Part shown: positions 55,304-64,000 of the stretch, piece by piece
How the letters are laid out: every line of letters starts with the position of its first letter
Position numbering within the stretch: position 1 is the first letter of the stretch
From: Pegoplata infirma
Taxonomy: Eukaryota > Arthropoda > Insecta > Diptera > Anthomyiidae
Direction of reading: 5' to 3'
DNA: 64,000 bases
Assembly (NCBI GenBank): GCA_963921195.1
Contig: OY992537.1
Location: forward strand, 55,576,313-55,640,312
Notes under the pieces: generated by a model
Seen by the model: only the letters and a program-made list of their open reading frames with translations
Told to the model about the DNA's origin: nothing
The model's database searches: none
Position numbers and translations under genes: made by a program

Positions 55304-56345
55304 CACAGTGGGGAAAAATGGACTTTTTTTGTCCAATTTTGCCTACAGGTCGCAATTCTTAACCGATTTTGATTTTTCTTTTTTTGTATTTTAGCTAATA
55401 AAATTCCGCATCGATCTGTCATGGTGGATTTTTGAAAAAAAATTTCGGATTACTTTTTATATTTTCCTAAAAATCAGAAAATTTTAATTTTTTCAGTATT
55501 TTTGGAATAAAAAATGTATTAGGCATGGGACGAATATGATTTATAGACTAAATTAAAGGTATTGGAACTCCTTATCAACGACGTGATTAGTATTTGAAAA
55601 TATATTATTATTTTTGCTTTTATACCCAGACAAAAATTCAAGAATTTTTACTTTTAAAAGCCTATATCTTTAAAAATAATGTACCAATTTCAATGAAGTC
55701 TTTTTTAGATTAAAGCTTATGTTTTGCTTAGTCATAATTGGTACACAAAATTTTTTTAAAAAAATATTAAATTTTTTGCTTAAATTTTACCTTATGATTT
55801 TTGGAATTTTTAAATTATTTTTTAGTCTGTTTTAAAAAAAAAAAAAGTTGTTACATTGGAAATTCGAAAAAAAGAGTTAAACAATTTTGCAAAAATACTT
55901 TATTTACCAATAATGGTTAAGAAAATGATAAGCTATAATCTAAAAAAAATATCATTGAAATTGGTGCATTATTTAAAATGATATAGGTACTTAAAAGTGA
56001 ACATTTTTTAGTTTTCATATGTTTATAAAAACCAAAATAACAATAAATTAACAAATGCTATTAATGTCATTTATAAGGGGTTCAAATACCTTTAATTTTG
56101 TCCATACAGCTTATTCGTCCCCTGCCTATTACATTTTTTAAGAGCAAAAATTCTAAAAAAAAATAATATTTTCTGAACTTTAAAAAAATATTTAAATAAA
56201 ACAAAAACGATTTTTAGAAATCCACCATGACAGACCGATGAGGAATTTTATTAGCTAAATTTCAAAAAAAGAAAAACTAAAATCGGTTAAGAATTGCGAC
56301 CTGTAGGCAAAATTGGACAAAAAAAGTCCATTTTTCCCCACTGTG
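55304..56345. mobile_element. Long palindrome with CACAGTG ends, possible Transib-type, 5-bp TSD CGGCA
   Basis: CACAGTGGGGAAAAATGGAC mirrored by GTCCATTTTTCCCCACTGTG. Arms ~480 bp: GTCGCAATTCTTAACCGATT / AATCGGTTAAGAATTGCGAC; CCGCATCGATCTGTCATGGT / ACCATGACAGACCGATGAGG. CGGCA at 55299-55303 and 56346-56350. The CAC start and GC-rich 5-bp duplication fit Transib/RAG-like elements; an 8-bp duplication does not fit. Non-coding. Confidence 0.75.
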
Positions 56346-56379
56346 CGGCAGGGGACATCTTCCCCTTTGCGGCAAAAAA

Positions 56380-58225
56380 AAAATGTCCAAATGAAGGTTT
56401 TCAGAAGTTTGACTGGTTAAGTTCATCAAGATCAAAACTTGTTTTTACTCTTTTCCGTTCGTAATTGGAATTTAACCAACATATGACAATTAAAAATTTC
56501 CGTGCCAAACTTTGGGAGTCTACACTCAAAAAAAAAAGTTTGTAAAATTACAAGTAAAAGGTCTTGTAATTCTATTTTACTAATATTTTTGTCTTTTTAC
56601 AAAAATTGTTGTATATTTCATAAAACGACAACTACAGTTTGCTTTGTTATTTAACTATTATATGTTGGTAAATTTATTTTACAAATATTTTGGGTAAATT
56701 TACAAAAAAATTAATTATTTTACAAATTAAAAAAATATTACAAGGTGTTTAGTTTTTTTTACACAAGAAAACTGTAATTGTACAACAAAATTTTAATTGA
56801 TGTTATTTAGTCTTTCTACCAAAAAAATGTTTTATTACAGACATTTCTTTTTTAAGATCGTCTAAAAGGTTTTCAGTTTTTTTACACAAAAAAATGTAAT
56901 TAAACAAAAAAATTTCTAAGTTCAGTTTTTTTTGGCGTTTTGGAGTAAAAAATTTATTTAAAAATCATTTTTTATTAATAAAAAATTTCATGAAAAAAAA
57001 ATTTGGAAATTTTTTAAGTTCCGCACACAAACATTTTTCAACTAATTGTAAACTTAAGAAAAAAAAATAAATTTTTACACCATTTTTTGGTAATTTGCGT
57101 TAAGTAAAATACCATAATTTTTATGTGTTTCTACTATATAATTGTTCTAGTTTTTTTTTTTTTTTTTGTATTTTTACCATTTTTTTTTGGTAATTTTACC
57201 ATTTTTTTTTAATTTGACACCAAAAATGTCATTCAAAAGCTGCCAATTATGAAAAATTAAGTTTTTCTTATTTTAACAGGTACTTAAACATCCAATCTAC
57301 AATATCCAAAAAAAATTTTCCTATTTTTAAAAAATACTTGTGAAAATAATTAAAAATTAAAAAAAAAATGTTATTTTTTGACTAATTTTTCCTGAAAATA
57401 TAAGAAATTTCATGTGTAGCCTCCTTCGCAATTCTCATATGTTCTACTTAAAAAAAAACGAAATGTCTAAAAAAAATAAAAAAGGTGAGGTGTTATACTT
57501 TAAAAAGTTTGTTAAAAGTGTTCAAGTGAAAAAAAAAAATCATTTCAGGTTGTTTTAGTGCTACTCCAGCTGCCGAAGAAGGAAAAATAAGATGCACCAA
57601 TGGGAAAAAAAAACCTTTATATTTACAAAGCAAATATGCTAATAAACCAAATTTTTTGTATATTTACAAAAAAAATATGAAAATTTAAAAAACAATATTG
57701 TATACTTACAAAAAAAAGTTGTAATTTTACAAAAAATAAGTAGAAAATACGAAAACAATACTGTAAATTAACAAATTATTTGGTTAAACTACTGTTTTTA
57801 CGGCAAAAAAATAAGAAGAAATGGTATATTTACAATAAAAATTGTAAATTTACCACTTTTTATTGTAGACATAAAAAAACTTGCCATAAAAAACAGTAGT
57901 TTAACCAAACATTGTGTAAATTTACAATTTTGTTTTTTGATTTTCTACAAAAAAAAATTGTAAATTTACATTTTCTTTTGTTAAATCAATTTACAAATTA
58001 TCCCCGTAACATTACGGGGATTCTTGCTAGTACATATTTTACAAAGCCTGCCCCGTAAAATCACGGGGATTTTATGTCATTTTACAAACTTTTTTTTTTG
58101 AGTGTAGCTCTTTAAGTTTGAACTGCATTGTGATAACTACAGTCTGTACGTTTGTCTGTAGTCTACAGACAAACGTACATACATATATTCAAAGAATGTC
58201 TTAAAATCGATTATGGATCAATATT
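56380..58225 (-). mobile_element. HINE-A copy split by a CACTC element
   Basis: Minus strand: CATAATCGATTTTAAGACAT (58215), CTACAGACAAACGT region replacing the GTCC run, to TAGACTCCCAAAGTTTGGCA (56520). The break 56523-58104 falls between GGGAGTCTA and GCTCTTTAAG, with TA duplicated. Ends are incomplete. Confidence 0.65.
56523..58104 (-). mobile_element. CACTC-TIR element, uninterrupted (1.58 kb)
   Basis: CACTCAAAAAAAAAAAGTTTG to CAAACTTTTTTTTTTGAGTG, TA at 56521-56522 and 58105-58106. The paired hairpins lie at the right end (CCCCGTAACATTACGGGG at 58002, CCCCGTAAAATCACGGGG at 58050). Same orientation as 50350-54578. Confidence 0.87.
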
Positions 58226-58440
58226 AGATCTAATTTTATTATATTTTATTATATCTTATTAGATCTAATTTTTTATAATATCAAATTATATAATATTTAC
58301 CGTTCCATTTTTGGGATCTAATTATATCTAGTTGTATCAAATTTTATCTAATAAGATATAATCGTATATTTTTGGATCCTCCATTTTTGGGATCAAATGA
58401 TATATGGCGCCTTATTATTTTTTTTTTAGTCGGGTCGTTG
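58226..58440. repeat. TTAGATCTAA-rich segment, possible decayed CCC...GGG element
   Basis: GGGATCTAATTATATCTAGT, TTGTATCAAATTTTATC and a TTTTTTAGTCGGG right end resemble 8621-8976, but no left CCCGAG end is present. Confidence 0.4.
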
Positions 58441-58654
58441 TAATTCCCATTCTATTTTTCTAATAAAATTCTCATTTTTTCAAAAACTTTTTTATACATG
58501 ACACATTAATAATGAAAAGTGTTTAAAATTGTTGTTATTAATGATGTTCTTTGTCAATTTTAATTAAAAAGTTTTAATCATCCATTGAACAAAAAAAAAC
58601 ACACAATGTAATCTTTAAAATTATGCTTTTCATTTAAATAAAAATGTAAGTAGG

Positions 58655-58700
58655 AAAATTATAGTTGGTACTGGCCGAAGATATAATACACTACAGCTGT
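58655..58700 (-). mobile_element. HINE-C 3' terminus
   Basis: GTAGGAAAATTATAGTTGGT, ACTGGCCGAAGATATAATAC: a decayed version of the 17750-17800 end with a weakened hairpin. Confidence 0.5.
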
Positions 58701-58954
58701 TGTGTTCCTCTTTTATTAAAGTTAATGCTCGAAAATAGGTTCTTAGTCCATACGTAGACCTATTCGAATAATAAAATAATACACTTAATCTAATTTCGAG
58801 TCATGGGAAATCTACGGCGAGGTGTGGAGCCCTTTCCCCTAACGATAAATAAAATACGTAAAACAAAAATTTTCGACAAAGACGTTTTGGTGCGAGTTTT
58901 TTTTTTTTTGTGGGTGGTCAGGGGACACCTTCTCTCTTGCCGTAAATGTTTAAG

Positions 58955-60110
58955 GAAATATTTTAACATGATAATGTTTTTAGGCTGGAGTCTAATTTTA
59001 AAAAAAGTTGCAGGACGCCACCTCAGTTTGACTATATAAGCTAACAATTAACGAAAAAGAAAACAAGAATTACTATTTTCATTTTCTTAAAACCAAAAAT
59101 TTTAATAACTTGGGTTTGTAACTTGGATAATAATTGGTGGTGAATAAACCCGTTTTTCACCAGCTGGTGAATAAAAAGTAACAAAATTATTTTTCAACAA
59201 AAAATTTTTTTTTTTTATTACATTTTTTTTTTCATAATTTTTTTTTTTGTTCAACAATTTTTTTTTTTTAATAAATTTTTTTTTTCATTAATTTTTTTTT
59301 TTCATCAAATTTTTTTTTCATTAAATTTTTTTTTTCATAAATTTTTATTTTCATAAATTTTTTTTTTTCATCTAAAATTTTTTTTTCATAAATTTTTTTG
59401 TTTTTTCATAAAATTTTTTTTTCATAAATTTTTTTTTCATCAATTTTTTTTTTCATCAAATTTTTTTTTTTTCATCAAATTTTTTTTTTTTTTTTCATAT
59501 TTTTTTTTTTTTTTTCATATTTTTTCATAATTTTTTTTTTCATCAAATTTTTTATTATTAATTTTTGTCTCACCAAATTTTTTTTTTTATCAATTTTTTT
59601 TTACGTCAAAAAATTTTTCTTTTCATAAAAAAAATTCATTTAAAACTTTTTTTCATCAAAATTTTTTTTTTCCAAAAATTTAGGGTTCATTTAATTTTTT
59701 TTAACATAACTTTGTTTTTCGTGAAAAAAAAATATTTTTTTTTACCAAAACTACTTTTTCACCAAGTCTAAGCTTTTCGCATAAAAATGTTCCATTTGTT
59801 TATCAAATGTACATAAAACAAGTGAGAGTGTTATATTCTTTGGTGCCGAATCTTTTATACTCTCCAAAATGCAAAAAAAACCTTTTTGCACTTAAGTATT
59901 TTTGCACTCACTTACGAAATGTACAGCTCTTTTGGTTTTTTAATGGGGTCCTCGACTGATATTTCAATTCGTTTTGCATGGTATAGCAAAGTAATATATT
60001 ATTATTTTTTCTAAAAAAACTTTTCTTTGGCAAGTACACCCAAATCTTCCGCAAAACATTATCCTGATTTAATGTTTTGGGCAAGAGTACAACATTCGCA
60101 GGCATTTTTT
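58955..60110 (-). repeat. Repeat E, copy 2, with empty site for the 1711-3149 element
   Basis: Inverted match to 1640-5225: AACATGATAATGTTTTTAGG, GACTATATAAGCTAACAATT, TTCACCAGCTGGTGAATAAA (59157), T-rich minisatellite (59190-59720), CAAGTGAGAGTGTTATATTC (HINE-A end), and GGCAAGTACACCCAAATCTT, the unoccupied target. It lacks the 3559-4500 foldback too. Confidence 0.7.
59190..59720 (-). repeat. T-rich minisatellite (reverse of 4505-5015)
   Basis: About 25 degenerate copies of TTTTTTTTTCATAAATT / TCATCAAATTTTTTTT. Same unit as 4505-5015 on the opposite strand. Confidence 0.85.
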
Positions 60111-60194
60111 TAATCCTCTTGGTACAAGAACAGGTCGATAAACTTCATATGGCATAAACGTGTTTCATCTTTTAAACAAATATACAAACAAAAT

Positions 60195-60458
60195 TGAAAA
60201 CGGTGTTTTTCTGGAGTTGTATTAGTTCTGTAAGTGGGAACTTTACTCTCGTGGTCCGATTTTTCCCATCACCCAACTTTACCAGCCTATGTCTATAATA
60301 TAAGACATAATTCAGGAGTCTAGCACTTCAAACTCTTTTATTTTGGATTCCACAGACGAAAGGAAAGACGGACAACGCTAGAATGTCTTAGAATCGATCA
60401 CTGATCAATAATATATAACAAAGTGAGTATTCCTCCATACTGTGGTTGGAGGGTATAA
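60195..60458 (-). mobile_element. HINE-A 5' portion
   Basis: Minus strand: TTTATACCCTCCAACCACAG (60458), a shortened core, ATTGATCAGTGATCGATTCT, AAGACATTCTAGCG, GTCCGTC remnant, then GGTAAAGTTGGGTGATGGGA. The part with the 33-bp-type core is deleted. Confidence 0.65.
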
Positions 60459-60460
60459 AC

Positions 60461-60650
60461 GACTTCACCATTCACCAAATTTTTAAAAATTTAATATTCT
60501 TTCGAATTTTAAGATTTTAAATTTTTTTTCTTTTAACAATTAAATATCTTAATATCTTTAATAATTACAAGAACAAATTTAATAATCTTAAAACTTGAAA
60601 GAATATAAATTTTTTAAAAATTAGGTGAATGGTGAAATCGTATTCCAGAA
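60461..60650. mobile_element. Palindromic MITE (TTCACCATTCACC ends)
   Basis: GACTTCACCATTCACCAAAT pairs with ATTAGGTGAATGGTGAAATC. Inner TAATATTCTTTCGAATTTTA pairs with AAAACTTGAAAGAATATAA. About 190 bp; TSD not resolved. Confidence 0.7.
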
Positions 60651-60703
60651 TCGAGCACTACATAAATATGGATTTTCAGCATCCATTAAATTTGTATTCA
60701 AGT

Positions 60704-62585
60704 CATTGGCGTAGATAGCCCTGTCTGGTGGGAGCTTAGCCCCCCAGAATAATTTTAGCCCCCCCCAGAATTTTAATCATTCACAATTTTTATACCCTCC
60801 ACTCTAGTGATAGAGGGTATATATAAGTTTGTCATTCCGTTTGTAACACATCGAAATATTGGTCTAGGACCCCATAAAGTATATATATTCATGATCCTTG
60901 ATCGATTTTAAGTCGATCTAGCGATGTCCGTCCGTCCGTCCGTCCGTCCGTCCGTCTGTCTGTCTGTCCGTTGAAAACACGCTAACTTTTGAAAGACTTT
61001 ACGGAGGCTTCTGAAGTTTGACATATATGTTCTTCATTTACCGGGTCAGGTTGGTATTGCAATCCAGCGAAATCGGTCCAGTGGTTCAAAAGTTATGAGC
61101 AAAATAGTAAATTTCGGGAAGGGTATTTTTGGAATTTACAAGATTAAAACCACTATAACTTTCGAAAGACAATTCTGAGGGGTCTGAAGCTTAGTATATA
61201 TATTTGTTGTTCCCCAAGGCTGTTTGGTTTTGAATTTCAGCAAAATTGGTTCAGTGGTTCAAAAGTTATAAGCAATGCACTGAATTTCAGATTTGTTTCA
61301 CCTTAAACTGTTGAAAACTCGTTAAACAAGTTTTAATAGCATGGTGAAATACCAGTTTTGTAAAACTTGTTGTTGTTTGTTTTCTTGTCGTGGGGTGCAG
61401 TTTAGTTGTTAGACAAGTAAATATTTGTTATTGTTAGTGTAACTGTATGTAACGGGAAAAAATCAAATAAAGTATGTGTATGATTGAATGTTAATTTGTT
61501 TTTGGTTTTTAAAGAAAAGGATGGTAATATAAAAAGAGGAAAATATGTGAAATAGTTTTTTTTTGTATTACATATATGTAGGTATAAAACAACAAAAATA
61601 TTTTACAAAGTAATTTGTTACTCAAAGAATTTGTACACTAAAAAAAATTTACACTCAAAAAAAAAATGATACACTCAAAAAAAAATTTACACATTATTAT
61701 TTTTTTTAATTAAATGAAATGGCAGACTCAAAAAAATGTTGACAGTAAAAAAAATTGTACACTCAAAAAAATTTGATTGATTAAAAGAAAGTTTGACTCA
61801 AAATAATATACATATTTCTAATAAAAAATTTGTAATGCAATTTTTTTAAATTTTTTTTAGAAAATTACTATCAGATAACATTGTGGAGGGTATTCATAGA
61901 TTCGACCAAGTCGAATTAAATTTTTCTACTTGTTTTTTAATAATTTAATGATTTCATTAATTTTTGCAACAATAAATAATAATAATGAGTCTTTAGGACT
62001 CGTTATGATTATTCTACGAGTCTTAAGGACTCGTAATGTTTATTATATTAGATCTAATAGTTTTTCCTATTGAAAAATAGTCTGAATTATTGCAAAAAGT
62101 TTTTATATGAATCTGATGTTTTTGTCAGTAATAAAAACTTTACCGAATCTTAGGATTTTAACTTCAGGAAAACATTTTAAGTTCTTTGATTTAAAAAAGT
62201 TTTTAAATTCTAAGTGGTTTTTTTAGACAAAAGTTATTGGAAGAAAGAATCTGAGAATTTTGACTAATAATCATCAACTTTTGCAATCATCAGAACTTTT
62301 TCTTGAAAAAAATCATAGTAATCTAATGATTTTACTATAGGAAAAACATTAAAAATCTTTCATTTTCATAACATATCTGGGAGTTCTAAATTTCCGAAAA
62401 ATCTTCAGAATCAAAATTTGTTTAAAAAAAATATGAATTTTTAACCGCTTTCGGAGGGCATTCGTTTCTAGGACACCTAGACACATGATATAGGGAACGC
62501 TTCAGAAATAGGTCTGGGGTTTTCTATTAAAAAAAAAAAACAAAAAATTCCAAAAAATCTGAAATGTTGGCTTCCTACGCCAATG
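60704..62585. mobile_element. hAT-like element, TIR CATTGGCGTAG, 8-bp TSD ATTCAAGT
   Basis: CATTGGCGTAGATAGCC left, GGCTTCCTACGCCAATG right. Exact ATTCAAGT at 60696-60703 and 62586-62593. GGGAGCTTAGCCCCCC near the left end. Carries HINE-B 60786-61936 and repeated GACTCGT/ACGAGTC words near 61995-62035. No transposase. Confidence 0.88.
60786..61936 (+). mobile_element. HINE-B, full-length reference copy (~1.15 kb)
   Basis: TTTTTATACCCTCCACTCTA, GTGATAGAGGGTATATATAA, GTCATTCCGTTTGTAACACA, ATATTGGTCTAGGACCCCAT, GATCCTTGATCGATTTTAAG, (GTCC)6 plus (GTCT)3 at 60926, CGAAATCGGTCCAGTGGTTC twice, TACACTC-AAAA units (61633-61690), GTGGAGGGTATTCATAGATT, hairpin TTCGACCAAGTCGAA, TTTTTCTACTTGTT. Confidence 0.85.
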
Positions 62586-62699
62586 ATTCAAGTATTGAAG
62601 GGTATTCCAATCTTCGACTTTGTTTTATTGGAATATTAATGTTTTATTTTTTCTTATTATTTGATGCCACCTTTATTGAAAATTGTTTTCTTCAACACC

Positions 62700-63925
62700 A
62701 TTTCCATTTCTATTTCAGAAACTACCAATTGTATTTAGGAATTTTTTAATTGTATTTCAGAAATTATCAACGGTTTTTCACGAGCTATCAATTTAAGAAA
62801 TTATCAATTAATCCATTATGATAAGAAATTATCAATTTTGATAATTTGTATTTCAGACTTATCAATTGTATTTCATAAACTATCTTCTGAAATACAGTTC
62901 ACAGAAAAAAATAAAAAAAATATTTAATTTAAAAATTCGTAGATTTAATTAAAAAATTAATTAAATCCGGACCAATCACTAAAATGCGCAAATAAATTAA
63001 AAATATTTGTATGTCGTTAATTAAAAATAAATGGATATTTATTTAATTAAAAACTTAATACTATAAATTAAAAAATTTAATTAAAATTAAAAAAAAAAAT
63101 AGTTAAAATTTTAATTGTATAAATTAAAACAATTAATTAAAAATATTATATTAAAAAAAAAAATAATAATTTGTAACAACATTCTTTTTGAATAAAATAG
63201 TTAAAAAAAAATATTTCTTCTTAGATGATTTTATAAAGTTGATTATAAACCTTTCATATACATACACATAAAACTATAAACAAAATGAGAATTCAAAAAC
63301 CTATGTGAAAAATAAAAAAACTTTCAACAAACTTTTTATACTTATGTATTTTTTTGTATGTAATACAATGCTAGAGAAAAACACACACACGGAAAACAAA
63401 ACAAAAAAAAATAAGTAAAGCTAGAAATTTAATTAAACATTTAATTATATAAATTAAATACTTAATTAATATTAAATTTGAAAACAATTAAAATATTAAT
63501 TAAAATAAAGTTAAAAATTTTATTAAACAATTAATTATATTAATTAAAAGTTTAATTAATATTAAATTAAAAAACAATTAAAATTTTAATTAATCTGTGT
63601 TGATAATTCCTGAAATAAAATTATAAACTTGTAAAAAAAAGATTGTTTCTGAAATTCAATTAATATTTTCTGGAAAGTAATTGATATTTTCTGAATTACA
63701 AACTAAATATTTCTGAAATAAAATTGATAATATTTCTAAACTACAATTCATAATTTCTTAAATACAATTGATAATTCTGGAAAACAATTGATAGTTCAGA
63801 AATACAATTCATAGTTTTTGAAATACATTTATTTCTAAAATACAATTGATAATGAAAAACATTTAATAACTTCTGAAATTCAATTGTTAATTTCAAAAAT
63901 ACTTTTGGAAATGGTGTATACATTC
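62700..63925. repeat. Foldback with mirrored AATTGTATTTCAGAAATTATC arrays
   Basis: Left array (62705-62890) of CAATTGTATTTCAGAAATTA units is mirrored on the right (63600-63910) by TTCTGAAATACAATTGATAA units of about 21 bp. Between them TTAATTAA-based words dominate (62920-63590). No ORF; ends not defined. Confidence 0.6.
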
Positions 63926-64000
63926 ATTACTTAACACTTCACTAAATTCTGAGCTGCTTTTATATATTTTTACTTTATTTTTTTGCATTTTTGTTTAAAC

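Overview
The window is repeat-dominated, very AT-rich nuclear DNA of an insect, most likely a higher (calyptrate) fly. The pointers are Helitron-like elements of the dipteran DINE-1/HINE/mini-me type (TA run, short core, GTCY microsatellite, terminal hairpin, ACTTGTT end), an 85-bp intron in the one recognisable host gene, and non-LTR and hAT elements typical of flies. The species call is inference. No bacterial genes, rRNA, CRISPR array or convincing functional tRNA were seen.

Host genes. The only good host-gene evidence is at the left edge. Two minus-strand exons (1365-1135 and 1049-872) splice in frame into the N-terminal part of an acid-lipase-like alpha/beta-hydrolase. The catalytic part would lie beyond the left window end, or is lost. 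A second protein remnant (37780-38506) has splice-like signals, a stop and poly(A) signals, and sits inside a DNA transposon. A third (30782-31027) sits inside a small hAT.

Layout. 1-11.4 kb: lipase exons, a repeat with an A-rich minisatellite, fragments of three HINE families (A, B and C here), and three elements with CCC...GGG ends. 11.5-16.3 kb: HINE-A copies, one split by a 5'-truncated LINE (reverse transcriptase plus RNase H, minus strand), which is itself split by a CCC...GGG MITE. 17-23.6 kb: HINE-C and a four-level nest (HINE-A containing a CACTC element, containing a hAT foldback, containing HINE-A). 24-33 kb: a TTGCAA-rich repeat, a CCCAGTTGG element, a HINE-C/HINE-A/TIR nest, and a 4.3-kb foldback carrying HINE-B copies and a hAT. 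33.5-39 kb: more HINE-B copies interrupted by TIR elements. 39-45 kb: a ~146-bp tandem array that expanded into a 17-bp satellite, split by a CCC...GGG element. 45.2-46.1 kb: an LTR-like promoter region. 46-64 kb: foldbacks, a 4.2-kb CACTC element with an XhoI-site-rich hAT foldback inside, a foldback with RAG/Transib-like CACAGTG ends, and a hAT carrying HINE-B.

How it fits together. Most of the window is a record of transposons inserted into transposons. Sister copies inside the same window act as empty sites, so many boundaries and target-site duplications can be read directly: TA for the CACTC group, 8 bp for hATs, ATAT for the GGCATTCCA group, and variable 2-bp duplications (TA, AT, CT, AG, TC) for a group of otherwise different families that all end in CCC...GGG. 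That last group is the most novel-looking signal here. No family name for it was recognised.
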